Positions 50,329-58,692 of a stretch of 64,000 nucleotides of DNA are shown piece by piece. A program made the position numbers and the translations under genes. This DNA comes from Paenibacillus sophorae (GTDB taxonomy: Bacteria > Bacillota > Bacilli > Paenibacillales > Paenibacillaceae): the NCBI RefSeq assembly GCF_018966525.1, contig NZ_CP076607.1, positions 3,286,001-3,350,000 of the forward strand. Reading direction: 5' to 3'. The first letter of the stretch is position 1; each line of letters starts with the position of its first letter. The notes below the pieces were generated by a model. That model worked only from the letters and a program-made list of their open reading frames with translations, did no database searches and had not been told where the DNA came from.

Positions 50329-50775
50329 ATGTGCAATGAGAGCCAGCTTTCTCAAACCTGCCGCTGCGGCGGCGAGATGACTATACATATGCATACGCTG
50401 ATTTATAAAGCTAAAGTAAAAATCGCCAGTGTTCCCGTATTTATGTGTCGTACCTGCTTCCAGTATGTGCCGCATCCGGCGGTGAAACGGGATTTGAGCC
50501 TGGTTCTTCAGGAGCTTGGCAGTGATCCCAAAAGAAACAGCTTCTCTTTTGCCGAACGCAACGAGTGGGCTTCCGTTCTGAATGATACTTTGAATACGTT
50601 TAAAGGCGGAGACTATGATCTGGAGCAGGCTGTTCAGCAGGCTATGAGCGCCCGGATTGATCTGCTGCTGGATCTGTTCCGAATTGCGTCGAAGGCGGCC
50701 GATTCGGAATGGATGGGGGAGATCGAGAGCAGGCTGCTAAAGCTCATTTGCCATACGGCATCAAAAGTGTCTTGA
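50329..50775 (+). CDS. Zinc-ribbon (YgiT-like) protein
   Basis: A 148-residue protein with an N-terminal zinc-ribbon-like part: CRCGG (about residues 11-15) and VPVFMCRTCFQYV (about 36-48, CxxC). The remainder is helical (RIDLLLDLFRIASKAA). YgiT-type domains occur in antitoxins, but no toxin gene is adjacent, and this C-terminal part is not a MqsA-like HTH. Regulatory or adaptor role only inferred. Confidence 0.7.
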   Translation: MCNESQLSQTCRCGGEMTIHMHTLIYKAKVKIASVPVFMCRTCFQYVPHPAVKRDLSLVLQELGSDPKRNSFSFAERNEWASVLNDTLNTFKGGDYDLEQAVQQAMSARIDLLLDLFRIASKAADSEWMGEIESRLLKLICHTASKVS

Positions 50776-51108
50776 TTTTTTCTGCAAAAACAATGAAAAT
50801 ATTTCAGAAACATTGGATTTTTTCGTCGATTTTTGTTACCATAAGAAAGAGGTTACATTCCTTTGATAAAGGGCTGTGAACTTACGGACAAGTCCAGTCT
50901 TCTATGCGGAAAAGTCCAGGCAACTTCCTCTCCTTACGCATTGGTCGATGTTATTCAGTACTACTGCGTATCAGGCGAAGACACGAGAGAAAATGGGTAT
51001 CCGGCACTAGTCTCCCAGGAGATTTTTTGTCAATAATGGGGAGGCAGTGTGGAATATGTCCCATTTCCGTATCATCGCTTCGATGTTGAAATGACTTTTG
51101 AAAGGAAA
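50776..51108. other. Intergenic region upstream of ccpA, no gene
   Basis: No ORF with a ribosome binding site was found. The stretch 50,776-50,890 is AT-rich; around 51,020-51,035 a short AGTCTC/GAGATT hairpin precedes T6 and may be a weak terminator. No RNA family recognised. Confidence 0.4.
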
Positions 51109-51151
51109 TTGAAGCGTTATCATTGCACAAAAGTACAAATTATCGTATCAT
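51109..51151 (+). promoter_or_regulatory. ccpA promoter with adjacent cre-like site
   Basis: TTGCAC (51123-51128), 17-nt spacer, TATCAT (51146-51151). Immediately upstream, TTGAAGCGTTATCA (51109-51122) matches the cre consensus TGWAARCGYTWNCW at 12 of 14 positions. This suggests autoregulation of ccpA, but the two mismatches are in the strongly conserved 5' half. Confidence 0.45.
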
Positions 51152-51200
51152 GATTTTAATTAGGTCGAACGATAAAATTTATCGCAATGGAGAGAGTAAT

Positions 51201-52211
51201 TTGACGGTAACCATTTACGATGTAGCGCGTGAAGCAGGCGTATCTATGGCAACGGTATCACGGGTTGTGAATAACAATCCAAATGTGAAACCGCAAACCC
51301 GCAAGAAAGTTTATGAAGCTATTGAGCGTTTAGGGTATCGTCCCAATGCCGTGGCGAGAGGTCTTGCCAGTAAGAAAACGACAACCGTTGGCGTGGTCAT
51401 TCCTGACATTTCCAATTCCATTTTTGCGGAAATCGCCCGCGGAATTGAAGATATTGCCAATATGTATCACTATAATATTATTTTGTGTAACGCCGACAAG
51501 CGCAAGGAGAAGGAAATCCGCGTCATCAACACTTTGCTGGAGAAGCAGGTGGACGGGCTCCTCTTCATGGGCGGCACTGTGACGGATGAGCATATCCTGG
51601 CCTTCCAGACATCCTCCGTCCCGATTGTGTTGTGCGCGACGAGTGATGAGAAGGGTACGTATCCTTCCGTAGATATCGATCATGAGGCTGCCGCATTCGA
51701 CGCGGTTAATACTCTGATCCGCCACGGCCACCGCGAAATTGCGATGATCAGTGGCACGCTGCAGGACCCGGCCAACGGCTATGCTCGATTCCATGGATAT
51801 AAGAAAGCGCTCGAAACGGCCGGAATTGAGTACCAAGAAGATCTTGTACGTATCGGAAATTACCGTTATGAGTCCGGCGTTGAGGCCATGAAATACTTCC
51901 TGGGCCTTAAGAAGAAGCCTACGGCAGTCTTTGCCGCGACGGATGAAATGGCCATTGGCGCCATCCACAGCATTCAGGACGAAGGCCTGAAAGTGCCGGA
52001 TGATTTCTCGGTTATCAGTGTGGACAACATTCGTATGGCATCCATGGTCCGTCCGCTGCTTACGACGGTTGCACAGCCAATGTACGACCTTGGCGCTGTG
52101 GCCATGAGACTTTTGACCAAGCTGATGAAGAAAGAGACCGTAGAGAATCCGCGCGTCATTTTGCCGCATGAGACCATTCTGCGTTTGTCCGTTAACCATG
52201 TGAATGAATAA
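51201..52211 (+). CDS. ccpA: Catabolite control protein A
   Basis: A 336-residue LacI/GalR-family regulator. TTG 51201 is the start: GGAGAG lies upstream and TVTIYDVAREAGVSMATVSR is the usual N-terminus; a longer frame to 51123 lacks a ribosome binding site. HTH residues about 4-23, hinge helix, then the periplasmic-binding-like core (IPDISNSIFAEIARGIEDIA, VFAATDEMAIGAI). Needs HPr(Ser-P) as co-effector and binds cre sites for catabolite repression. Two cre candidates lie nearby, on its own promoter and on that of acsA. Intact and full length. Confidence 0.96.
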   Translation: MTVTIYDVAREAGVSMATVSRVVNNNPNVKPQTRKKVYEAIERLGYRPNAVARGLASKKTTTVGVVIPDISNSIFAEIARGIEDIANMYHYNIILCNADKRKEKEIRVINTLLEKQVDGLLFMGGTVTDEHILAFQTSSVPIVLCATSDEKGTYPSVDIDHEAAAFDAVNTLIRHGHREIAMISGTLQDPANGYARFHGYKKALETAGIEYQEDLVRIGNYRYESGVEAMKYFLGLKKKPTAVFAATDEMAIGAIHSIQDEGLKVPDDFSVISVDNIRMASMVRPLLTTVAQPMYDLGAVAMRLLTKLMKKETVENPRVILPHETILRLSVNHVNE

Positions 52212-52283
52212 TTTCTGACATCACCCTTTAGGGCTGCCGGGCGGCTTCATAGGCCCGGTTTAGAAGAATATGAGTCGGCGTAT

Positions 52284-52306
52284 AAAGCTCCGTCATGGGG
52301 CTTTTT
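52284..52306 (+). terminator. Intrinsic terminator after ccpA
   Basis: AAAGCTCC (52284-52291) with GGGGCTTT (52297-52304), T5. Confidence 0.7.
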
Positions 52307-52345
52307 ATGTTTTTATATATAATTTTTTAGCAGGAGGTCAGCCTA

Positions 52346-53044
52346 ATGGAAGCTGTAAATGGCATTATTGGAGCTATGGATGAGGAAATCAAGCTGCTGC
52401 TGGAGCAAATGGAGCACAGTGAGGCTGTTGTCAAAGCTGGAATTACATATTATAAAGGTTCAATCGGCAGGAACTCCATCGTCGTCTGCAAATCAGGTGT
52501 GGGAAAGGTGAACGCCGCTGTCACTACGCAAATTATGATCGATACGTTCGGTGCGCAAAAAATACTGTTTACGGGAGTGGCCGGAGCGCTGCATCCGGAG
52601 CTGGAAGTTGGGGATATCGTTATATCTTCGGAATGTATGCAGCACGATATGGATGTTACGGCGCTTGGATACGCCCGCGGCATCATTCCGTATCAGGAGA
52701 CGTCGGTGTTCCCCGCAGATCCGGAGCTTGTACAGTTTGCAGAGAAGGCCTGCCGGGATCTGGGAGTCCGCTATGTAACGGGGAGAATTCTCTCGGGCGA
52801 CCAGTTTATTGCCAGCCATGAATCGGTCGCCATGCTGCGGGAGCAGCTCGGAGGAGCCTGTGCGGAAATGGAAGGAGCGGCACTGGCACAGGTGTGTCAG
52901 ATGAACGGTATACCGTTCGTTGTCATCCGCTCTATGTCCGATAAGGCAGACGGCTCGGCGAATGTCAGCTATGCGGAATTTACGGAAATCGCATCGCGGC
53001 AGTCCCATCAAATCCTGAGCGTGATTCTAAACGGATTGCTTTAA
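52346..53044 (+). CDS. mtnN: 5'-methylthioadenosine / S-adenosylhomocysteine nucleosidase
   Basis: A 232-residue enzyme that hydrolyses MTA and SAH to methylthioribose or S-ribosylhomocysteine plus adenine, in methionine salvage and methyl-cycle turnover. Motifs: GAMDEEIKLLLEQ, GVGKVNAAVTTQ, GVAGALHPELEVGD, AEMEGAALAQVC (ribose-binding Glu-Met-Glu) and IRSMSDKADGSA (catalytic Asp). AGGAGGT precedes ATG 52346. Isolated between ccpA and acsA. Confidence 0.95.
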   Translation: MEAVNGIIGAMDEEIKLLLEQMEHSEAVVKAGITYYKGSIGRNSIVVCKSGVGKVNAAVTTQIMIDTFGAQKILFTGVAGALHPELEVGDIVISSECMQHDMDVTALGYARGIIPYQETSVFPADPELVQFAEKACRDLGVRYVTGRILSGDQFIASHESVAMLREQLGGACAEMEGAALAQVCQMNGIPFVVIRSMSDKADGSANVSYAEFTEIASRQSHQILSVILNGLL

Positions 53045-53264
53045 TACATGAATCGCTGCCTGAGCCGCACTCTGGCCGCACATTTCTCTAGAGGTCAGCG
53101 GTATCTTGAGAGCGATGCTGACTATTAGGCAGTTCGTTGAATGGGAGGGGATTTCCAGATTATCTGCGGCGTACCGGATCATATCGATACTCTTCATCAA
53201 CCGCGATCATGTGACGGTACGCCCGGGTATCCAGACAGCTGCCTTTCCATTAATTCAGGATGGA
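53045..53264. other. Intergenic region between mtnN and the acsA promoter
   Basis: No gene or ribosome binding site found; no clear terminator for mtnN was seen. The stretch is of mixed composition and leads into the cre-bearing promoter. Confidence 0.4.
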
Positions 53265-53289
53265 TTGTAAGCGCTTGCTGTGATATACT
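53265..53289 (+). promoter_or_regulatory. acsA promoter overlapped by a perfect cre site
   Basis: TTGTAAGCGCTTGCT (53265-53279) matches the cre consensus WTGNAANCGNWNNCW at every specified position. It sits just upstream of an extended -10, TG-A-TATACT (53281-53289). Binding of CcpA would block the promoter. The RNA would start near 53,296 and have a leader of about 150 nt before acsA. Confidence 0.8.
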
Positions 53290-53448
53290 TTATTTTGACA
53301 TAAAAAGTTCACATTTGATAGCTTGACTTCATATCCGTGAAGCTAAGAAATCAAGTTTGTGCAATTACAAACGATGAGATCAATTGAGCGTTCCGCATGT
53401 CACTGCAATTTAAGCTTACGTTATTCAAGCGAGAGGAGGCATGGACAA

Positions 53449-55173
53449 ATGGGAAAGGTTCACCAGGAAATTTTACCTCGCCGTGCGAACAATTCCAATT
53501 TAGCTGATTACGGCCAGGCTGTCACCTATTTCAAGTGGGAGGATGTGGAACGCCAGTTCAGCTGGTACGAAACGGGTAAAGTCAATATGGCTTATGAGGC
53601 GGTTGACCGCCATGTGGAGGAGGGACGGGGCGGAAAGACGGCGCTGATATACAGTGATCCGGTACGTGAAGAATCATACTCCTTTGCCGATTTGAAAGAA
53701 AAGTCGAACCGCTTTGGCAACGTGCTGCGCAAATATGGGATTGGCAAGGGAGACCGGGTATTTCTATTCATGCCAAGGCAGCCCGATCTGTATTTCAGTC
53801 TGCTGGGCATCTTGAAGATAGGCGCTGTTGTGGGCCCCCTGTTCGAAGCGTTTATGGAAACGGCGGTCAAGGACCGGCTTGAGGACAGCGGGGCTGTTGC
53901 GCTGGTCACTACGCCTGAGCTGCTTAAGCGGGTGAAGCGGGAGGAGCTTCCCGACCTGCGTCATATTTTTCTGGTAGGCGGGTATTCGGATCCTGAAAAA
54001 GGACTGATCAGCTATGATTTGGAAAGCGCTTCCGCGTCTGTGGAGCTTGAACCGGAGTGGCTGGGCCTCGAGGATGGGCTGATTATGCATTATACATCAG
54101 GTTCGACCGGAAAGCCCAAAGGTGTGTATCATGTACAGCGTGCGATGATTCAGCACTATTACACCGGAAGAGTAGTGCTCGATCTGCGGGATGATGATAT
54201 ATACTGGTGCACAGCCGACCCGGGATGGGTTACAGGCACCTCGTACGGGATTTTTGCCCCGTGGCTTAACGGCATCACGAATGTTGTTCGCGGCGGACGC
54301 TTCAGTCCCCGCGATTGGTACAGTACGATTGAACGCTGCAGAGTAACGGTATGGTACAGTGCTCCGACGGCGTTCCGCATGCTGATGGGGGCAGGGAATG
54401 AGAGTCTGAAAGGCGTTGATTTAAGCAGTTTGCGCCATGTCCTCTCAGTTGGAGAGCCGCTCAACCCGGAAGTCATCCGCTGGGGAGACAACGTGCTTGG
54501 CCAGCGCATTCATGACACCTGGTGGATGACGGAGACGGGTGGCCAGCTTATCTGCAACTATCCGGGGATGGACATCAAGCTGGGGTCTATGGGACAGCCG
54601 CTGCCCGGCATTACCGCCGCAATTCTGGATGATCAGGGCAATGAATTGCCCCCGTATTCCATGGGAAATCTGGCTATCAAGACGCCGTGGCCGTCCATGA
54701 TGGACCGGATCTGGAACAACCCCGCCAAGTACGAGGAGTATTTTCGCATTCCAGGCTGGTATATCTCCGGAGATTCCGCTTATATGGATGATGAAGGATA
54801 TTTCTGGTTTCTGGGACGGGTTGACGATTGTATCAACTCCTCGGGTGAAATGATCGGACCTTTCGAGGTAGAGAGTAAGCTGGTTGAACACCCCGCGGTT
54901 GCGGAGGCGGGAGTTATCGGCATACCTGACGCCCTGCGCGGAGAGATCGTCAAGGCCTTTATATCACTTCGCGAAGGATATTTGCCTTCGGACGCGCTGA
55001 AGGACGAAATTGCGGCGTTTGTAAAATCGGGGCTTTCCGCCCATGCCGCGCCGAGGGAAATCGAATTCAAGGATAAGCTCCCGAAGACCCGGTCCGGCAA
55101 AATCATGCGCCGCGTGCTCAAGGCCTGGGAGCTTCACCAGCCCGCCGGAGATCTGTCGACGATTGAGGATTAG
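53449..55173 (+). CDS. acsA: Acetyl-CoA synthetase
   Basis: 574 residues, as in Bacillus AcsA (572). Activates acetate with ATP to acetyl-AMP and then acetyl-CoA. ATG 53449 follows GAGAGGAGG; other upstream starts in frame have no ribosome binding site. Motifs: HYTSGSTGKPKGVYHVQRAM (A3), DTWWMTETGGQ (A5), YISGDSAYMDDEGYFWFLGR (A7/A8), and Lys551 in TRSGKIMRR (A10), the Lys acetylated by AcuA in relatives. The acuABC genes that flank acsA in Bacillus are absent here. Controlled by a cre site upstream. Confidence 0.96.
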   Translation: MGKVHQEILPRRANNSNLADYGQAVTYFKWEDVERQFSWYETGKVNMAYEAVDRHVEEGRGGKTALIYSDPVREESYSFADLKEKSNRFGNVLRKYGIGKGDRVFLFMPRQPDLYFSLLGILKIGAVVGPLFEAFMETAVKDRLEDSGAVALVTTPELLKRVKREELPDLRHIFLVGGYSDPEKGLISYDLESASASVELEPEWLGLEDGLIMHYTSGSTGKPKGVYHVQRAMIQHYYTGRVVLDLRDDDIYWCTADPGWVTGTSYGIFAPWLNGITNVVRGGRFSPRDWYSTIERCRVTVWYSAPTAFRMLMGAGNESLKGVDLSSLRHVLSVGEPLNPEVIRWGDNVLGQRIHDTWWMTETGGQLICNYPGMDIKLGSMGQPLPGITAAILDDQGNELPPYSMGNLAIKTPWPSMMDRIWNNPAKYEEYFRIPGWYISGDSAYMDDEGYFWFLGRVDDCINSSGEMIGPFEVESKLVEHPAVAEAGVIGIPDALRGEIVKAFISLREGYLPSDALKDEIAAFVKSGLSAHAAPREIEFKDKLPKTRSGKIMRRVLKAWELHQPAGDLSTIED

Positions 55174-55177
55174 GCAT

Positions 55178-55229
55178 TAAAAAAGACGGTTGACCGCCCT
55201 GCCCGTTCCCGGGCGGCTGTCAACCGTCT
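55178..55229 (-). terminator. Terminator of the PBP gene
   Basis: 11-bp stem AGACGGTTGAC (55184-55194) with GTCAACCGTCT (55219-55229), inner GCCC/GGGC pairing; T6 on the minus strand at 55183-55178. It also lies after acsA on the + strand, where the tail is weaker. Confidence 0.8.
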
Positions 55230-55272
55230 AGTTCGTTCTATGGACTGCTGCGGAGTACGAAATGCCAATGAC

Positions 55273-58221
55273 CTAGTGAGCGCCGCGCTTCCCCCTGGCA
55301 TTCACCTTGTTGTTGCTGCTTTGCACCTTGCCCTGACTATCGTTTCCATTGGGCTGAATCAGGACGGCCCCGGGATCAATGATATTCCCGGGATCAACGG
55401 TCGTCCCAGGCTCGTCGGACGTACCGGGAGTCGCGCTTGGACCCGGCACAATGTCCTCTCCAGGTGTAGCCTCAATGCCCGGGAACAGGCCGTCTTCCGG
55501 ACTTGGCGACGGCTCCGGCGTCGGAGCGCCCCCGCCGACACTGCCCGAAGCTGTTTCATTTCCGGCCACATCAACCGCTGCGACATAAAAAACAGCATAG
55601 TCGCTTGCCGGGGTATCCGTTGTGAACGACGTACCGTCCCCAGCCAGAAGCACATCCGCTTTTTGGAATGGGCCTCCGTTTACGGAACGGTATAGCCGAT
55701 AACCGACGACATCGGGCGAGCCGCTCTGGGTAAAGCGGATGACTGCCTTACCGTTGTTATAATAAAGCTCAACCTTCCCCGGTGCCGTCGGAGCGTTGCC
55801 GTCGTCCTCGCGAGGGTCGACCTCCGTCGGAACGCCCGTCTTCGCATCCGCAGGCAGATAGTACTCCAGCGGTTCATGCTCTTTCATGGACGGGAAGGCG
55901 GCCTGCAGTTCCTTGACCAGTTCCTCGATCGGCTTCTCTCTGGAAACTACGATCTTCTCCTTCAGGAAGTCATCCGGCGTCCCGTCACGCGGGATATAAT
56001 TCACTCCGCCGTATGTAATGTATTTGGCTCTTGAAATTCCGTCGTCGCTATCCTTCGGCACAAATTTTTTATTGAAAATATCGGTCGTAAATTTATCCGT
56101 GAGCGAGGTTGGCAGCTTGCCGCTGTATGCCGATACGGTCTCTTTGACGATGCCGTCCGGCTGATCAAATTTCTTCGTGGGGAACAGGTCCGGTTTTTTC
56201 TCAATGACCGCGTTCATTACCTTGGCCCACAGGGCTTGCGCCTGTCTCCGCTGCGTTCTGGTTTCAAGCGTATTGATCTGTTCTTTGTAGCCGACCCACA
56301 TGCCCAGTGTTATGTCAGGAGTGTAGCCCATGAACCATACGTCCGCATAATTCTGGGTGGACCCCGTCTTGCCGACAATCGGGATATCCTTGGAATGCTT
56401 GTAATTACTCTTGACGGTGCTTCCCGTCCCGTCAGTAATAACGGTGCGCAGCATGTCGGTCATTAAATAAGCGCTTTGCTCGGAGAATACACGCTCCGGA
56501 ATAACCTTATGCTGATAGATGATTTTTCCCTTCGAATCGACGATTTTCTCGATCATATAGGCATCGTTAAATTCGCCTTTGTTGCCAATGGCGGAATAGG
56601 CATTGGTTAAATCCTGGACGGACACACCATATTTTAATCCCCCGAGAACCCCGGTCTGTGCGCTATAGTCTTCGTCCTGTATGGTCGTGATTCCCAGTTT
56701 TTTAGCAAAAGCCCAGGCGTTCTTGATCCCAACCTTTTCGTCGAACAGCTTAAGCGCCGGCAGGTTCAAGGAGTTGTTGAGCGCATATCTTGCCGTCACG
56801 AGGCCCTGATAACGGTTATTGGCATTCTTGGGAATGTGAAAGCCCTTCGTACCGTCCTTCAGAATAATCGGCGCGTCGTCCAAAATGCTTGCGGGCTGAA
56901 TCACCCCTTCCTCAAGAGCGGGCAGATAAGCAGCGATCGGTTTCATTGTCGATCCTGGCTGACGGACCATCTGAGTGGCGTAATTCATGCTTTCGACATT
57001 GAAATCACGTCCTTCGATCATTCCCAGAATCGCGCCGGTCTTATTGTCGATCATCATTCCGGCGGTCTGTTCGAGACCTTTGCTTTTGCTTTCCTTAGTA
57101 AAATTGCTGCTGTCCTCGGAGATGCTGTGCATCGCGTTGTATACTTTTTTATCGATTGTCGTATACACCCGGTATCCGCCTGTCAGCAGTTGCTGGCGAG
57201 CCTCTTCAAGCTGTGAAACGCCCTTGGAGCTCTCCTGATTATTGTTGTTAGCCAGCGAAAGCAGGATTCCCGCCGCCTGGCGCTCCGTTTCCATCATGAG
57301 ATAAGGAAAAGTAACGTAGGCTTTCTTGGTGTGCGGAGCCAGGGATTTCTTGATATCAAAGGCCAAAGCTTCCTGATACTGGGATGACGTAATTTTGTTC
57401 TCCTCCAGCATGCGCCGCAGGACAAGGTGCTGGCGGTCGAGCGCGCGGTTAAACGCAGCCTCATTGAATTCCCCATATCCGTTGAACGCCGAATAGGCGG
57501 AAGGAAGCTGGGGGAGGCCGGCCAAATAGGCAGCCTGGGCAATATTCAGCTTGTCAAGATCATCGACGCCGAACAATCCCTTGGCTGCGGCTTTGATGCC
57601 GTAGACGTTATAGCCGTTCGCTCCGTTGCCGAAGGGAACCTTGTTCAGATAAGCCGTTAAAATTTCATCTTTGCTCAAAAAGCGCTCCAGCCGCAGCGAC
57701 AGCAGAATTTCCTTCACCTTGCGGTCTTCCGTCTTATCCAGGTTTAAGAATACGCGTCTGGCAAGCTGCTGGGTAAGGGTGCTTCCGCCGGTCTGCACGG
57801 ACTCGTTCAGCAGTTTTTGCTTGACGGCGCGCATCGTACCGTTGATATCCACACCATGATGCTCGTAAAAACGGTTGTCCTCGATTGCGAGAACAGCGTC
57901 AATAACGACTTTGGGAATATCATTATAGGCGACCAGCCTGCGGTCCTCCTCCGTCCGGAGCTGGCCGATCGGCATGCCGTCGCGGAAATAGGCGAACCCT
58001 GTCACAACGTTCTCGCCGATTCTTTCCTGAATCGTCTGCTCGGAGCGGACGGGGTCATCTTTGACTATGGAAGCGACAAGTCCTCCTACGGCGCCGCCTG
58101 CGAACAGGACGCCCATTACGCCAAGAATGAACAACCATTTCACGACGGAACCGACCCTGCGCAGCCAGGACCTTCGCGGGCGAATGTCCGTCGCTGTTTT
58201 TTTCATATTTTCCTGAGCCAT
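55273..58221 (-). CDS. Class A penicillin-binding protein with FN3 domain
   Basis: A 982-residue bifunctional peptidoglycan synthase. ATG 58221 is chosen behind AAAGGAGG; the longer frame to 58374 lacks a ribosome binding site. Order: short cytosolic basic tail, TM at about 25-50 (WLFILGVMGVLFAGGAVGG), GT51 glycosyltransferase (AIEDNRFYEHHGVDINGT and GGSTLTQQLARRVFLNL), transpeptidase with SxxK in PGSTMKP, SLN in NNSLNLPA and KTG in GKTGSTQNY, then an FN3-like domain (about 820-900), and a C-terminal Pro/Gly/Asp repeat tail (PGEDIVPGPSATPGT). Related to PonA/PBP1. Lies between acsA and tyrS on the opposite strand. Confidence 0.93.
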   Translation of the reverse strand: MAQENMKKTATDIRPRRSWLRRVGSVVKWLFILGVMGVLFAGGAVGGLVASIVKDDPVRSEQTIQERIGENVVTGFAYFRDGMPIGQLRTEEDRRLVAYNDIPKVVIDAVLAIEDNRFYEHHGVDINGTMRAVKQKLLNESVQTGGSTLTQQLARRVFLNLDKTEDRKVKEILLSLRLERFLSKDEILTAYLNKVPFGNGANGYNVYGIKAAAKGLFGVDDLDKLNIAQAAYLAGLPQLPSAYSAFNGYGEFNEAAFNRALDRQHLVLRRMLEENKITSSQYQEALAFDIKKSLAPHTKKAYVTFPYLMMETERQAAGILLSLANNNNQESSKGVSQLEEARQQLLTGGYRVYTTIDKKVYNAMHSISEDSSNFTKESKSKGLEQTAGMMIDNKTGAILGMIEGRDFNVESMNYATQMVRQPGSTMKPIAAYLPALEEGVIQPASILDDAPIILKDGTKGFHIPKNANNRYQGLVTARYALNNSLNLPALKLFDEKVGIKNAWAFAKKLGITTIQDEDYSAQTGVLGGLKYGVSVQDLTNAYSAIGNKGEFNDAYMIEKIVDSKGKIIYQHKVIPERVFSEQSAYLMTDMLRTVITDGTGSTVKSNYKHSKDIPIVGKTGSTQNYADVWFMGYTPDITLGMWVGYKEQINTLETRTQRRQAQALWAKVMNAVIEKKPDLFPTKKFDQPDGIVKETVSAYSGKLPTSLTDKFTTDIFNKKFVPKDSDDGISRAKYITYGGVNYIPRDGTPDDFLKEKIVVSREKPIEELVKELQAAFPSMKEHEPLEYYLPADAKTGVPTEVDPREDDGNAPTAPGKVELYYNNGKAVIRFTQSGSPDVVGYRLYRSVNGGPFQKADVLLAGDGTSFTTDTPASDYAVFYVAAVDVAGNETASGSVGGGAPTPEPSPSPEDGLFPGIEATPGEDIVPGPSATPGTSDEPGTTVDPGNIIDPGAVLIQPNGNDSQGKVQSSNNKVNARGKRGAH

Positions 58222-58305
58222 CGACATCCTCCTTTTAACGGAATTATTATAGCACAATTTGGCGATTTTGAATGCGCTTGTAGGGAGACTGTGGTTTTGC
58301 GGACA

Positions 58306-58335
58306 TTGACTTTTCAAAAGATCATGTGATATAAA
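58306..58335 (+). promoter_or_regulatory. tyrS promoter
   Basis: TTGACT (58306-58311), 18-nt spacer, extended -10 TG-A-TATAAA (58327-58335). It starts the T-box leader RNA. Confidence 0.6.
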
Positions 58336-58370
58336 TAAATTCAATTGGATATTTCTAAAGGCGGAGAAGG

Positions 58371-58646
58371 GCATCAGTAAAAGGGAATCCTTGGTTTTCA
58401 GAGAGTCGGTGGATGGTGCGAACCGATGGCGGGACCTTTTGAATTACAGTCCGGAGCCGTCCGGGGGAACGGATAAAAGCGTCAAGGCTTGTCCCAGTAG
58501 TCCGGCACCGGGTACGATTAGCGCCCGTTATTTGAATGAAGCGAAGGCTCTGAATCGTACTATTTCAGTATGGCGGCAAGGAGCTTTAACTAGGGTGGTA
58601 CCGCGAGTCTCTTTCTCGTCCCTTGGGATGAGGAGGAGGCTTTTTT
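58371..58646 (+). ncRNA. T-box riboswitch (tyrosine)
   Basis: The T-box sequence AGGGTGGTACCGCG is at 58592-58605, followed by a terminator hairpin with T6 (to about 58646). The UGGU pairs with an A73 discriminator, as in tRNA-Tyr. Stem I contains the AGTA box (58376-58379) and a TAC specifier (58445-58447, ...GAATTACAG...), consistent with tyrosine. Uncharged tRNA-Tyr would favour antitermination and tyrS expression. Confidence 0.93.
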
Positions 58647-58692
58647 GTGTGCGTCTATTTAGGAAGTATCAACATCGAAAGGGGTTGCTATT

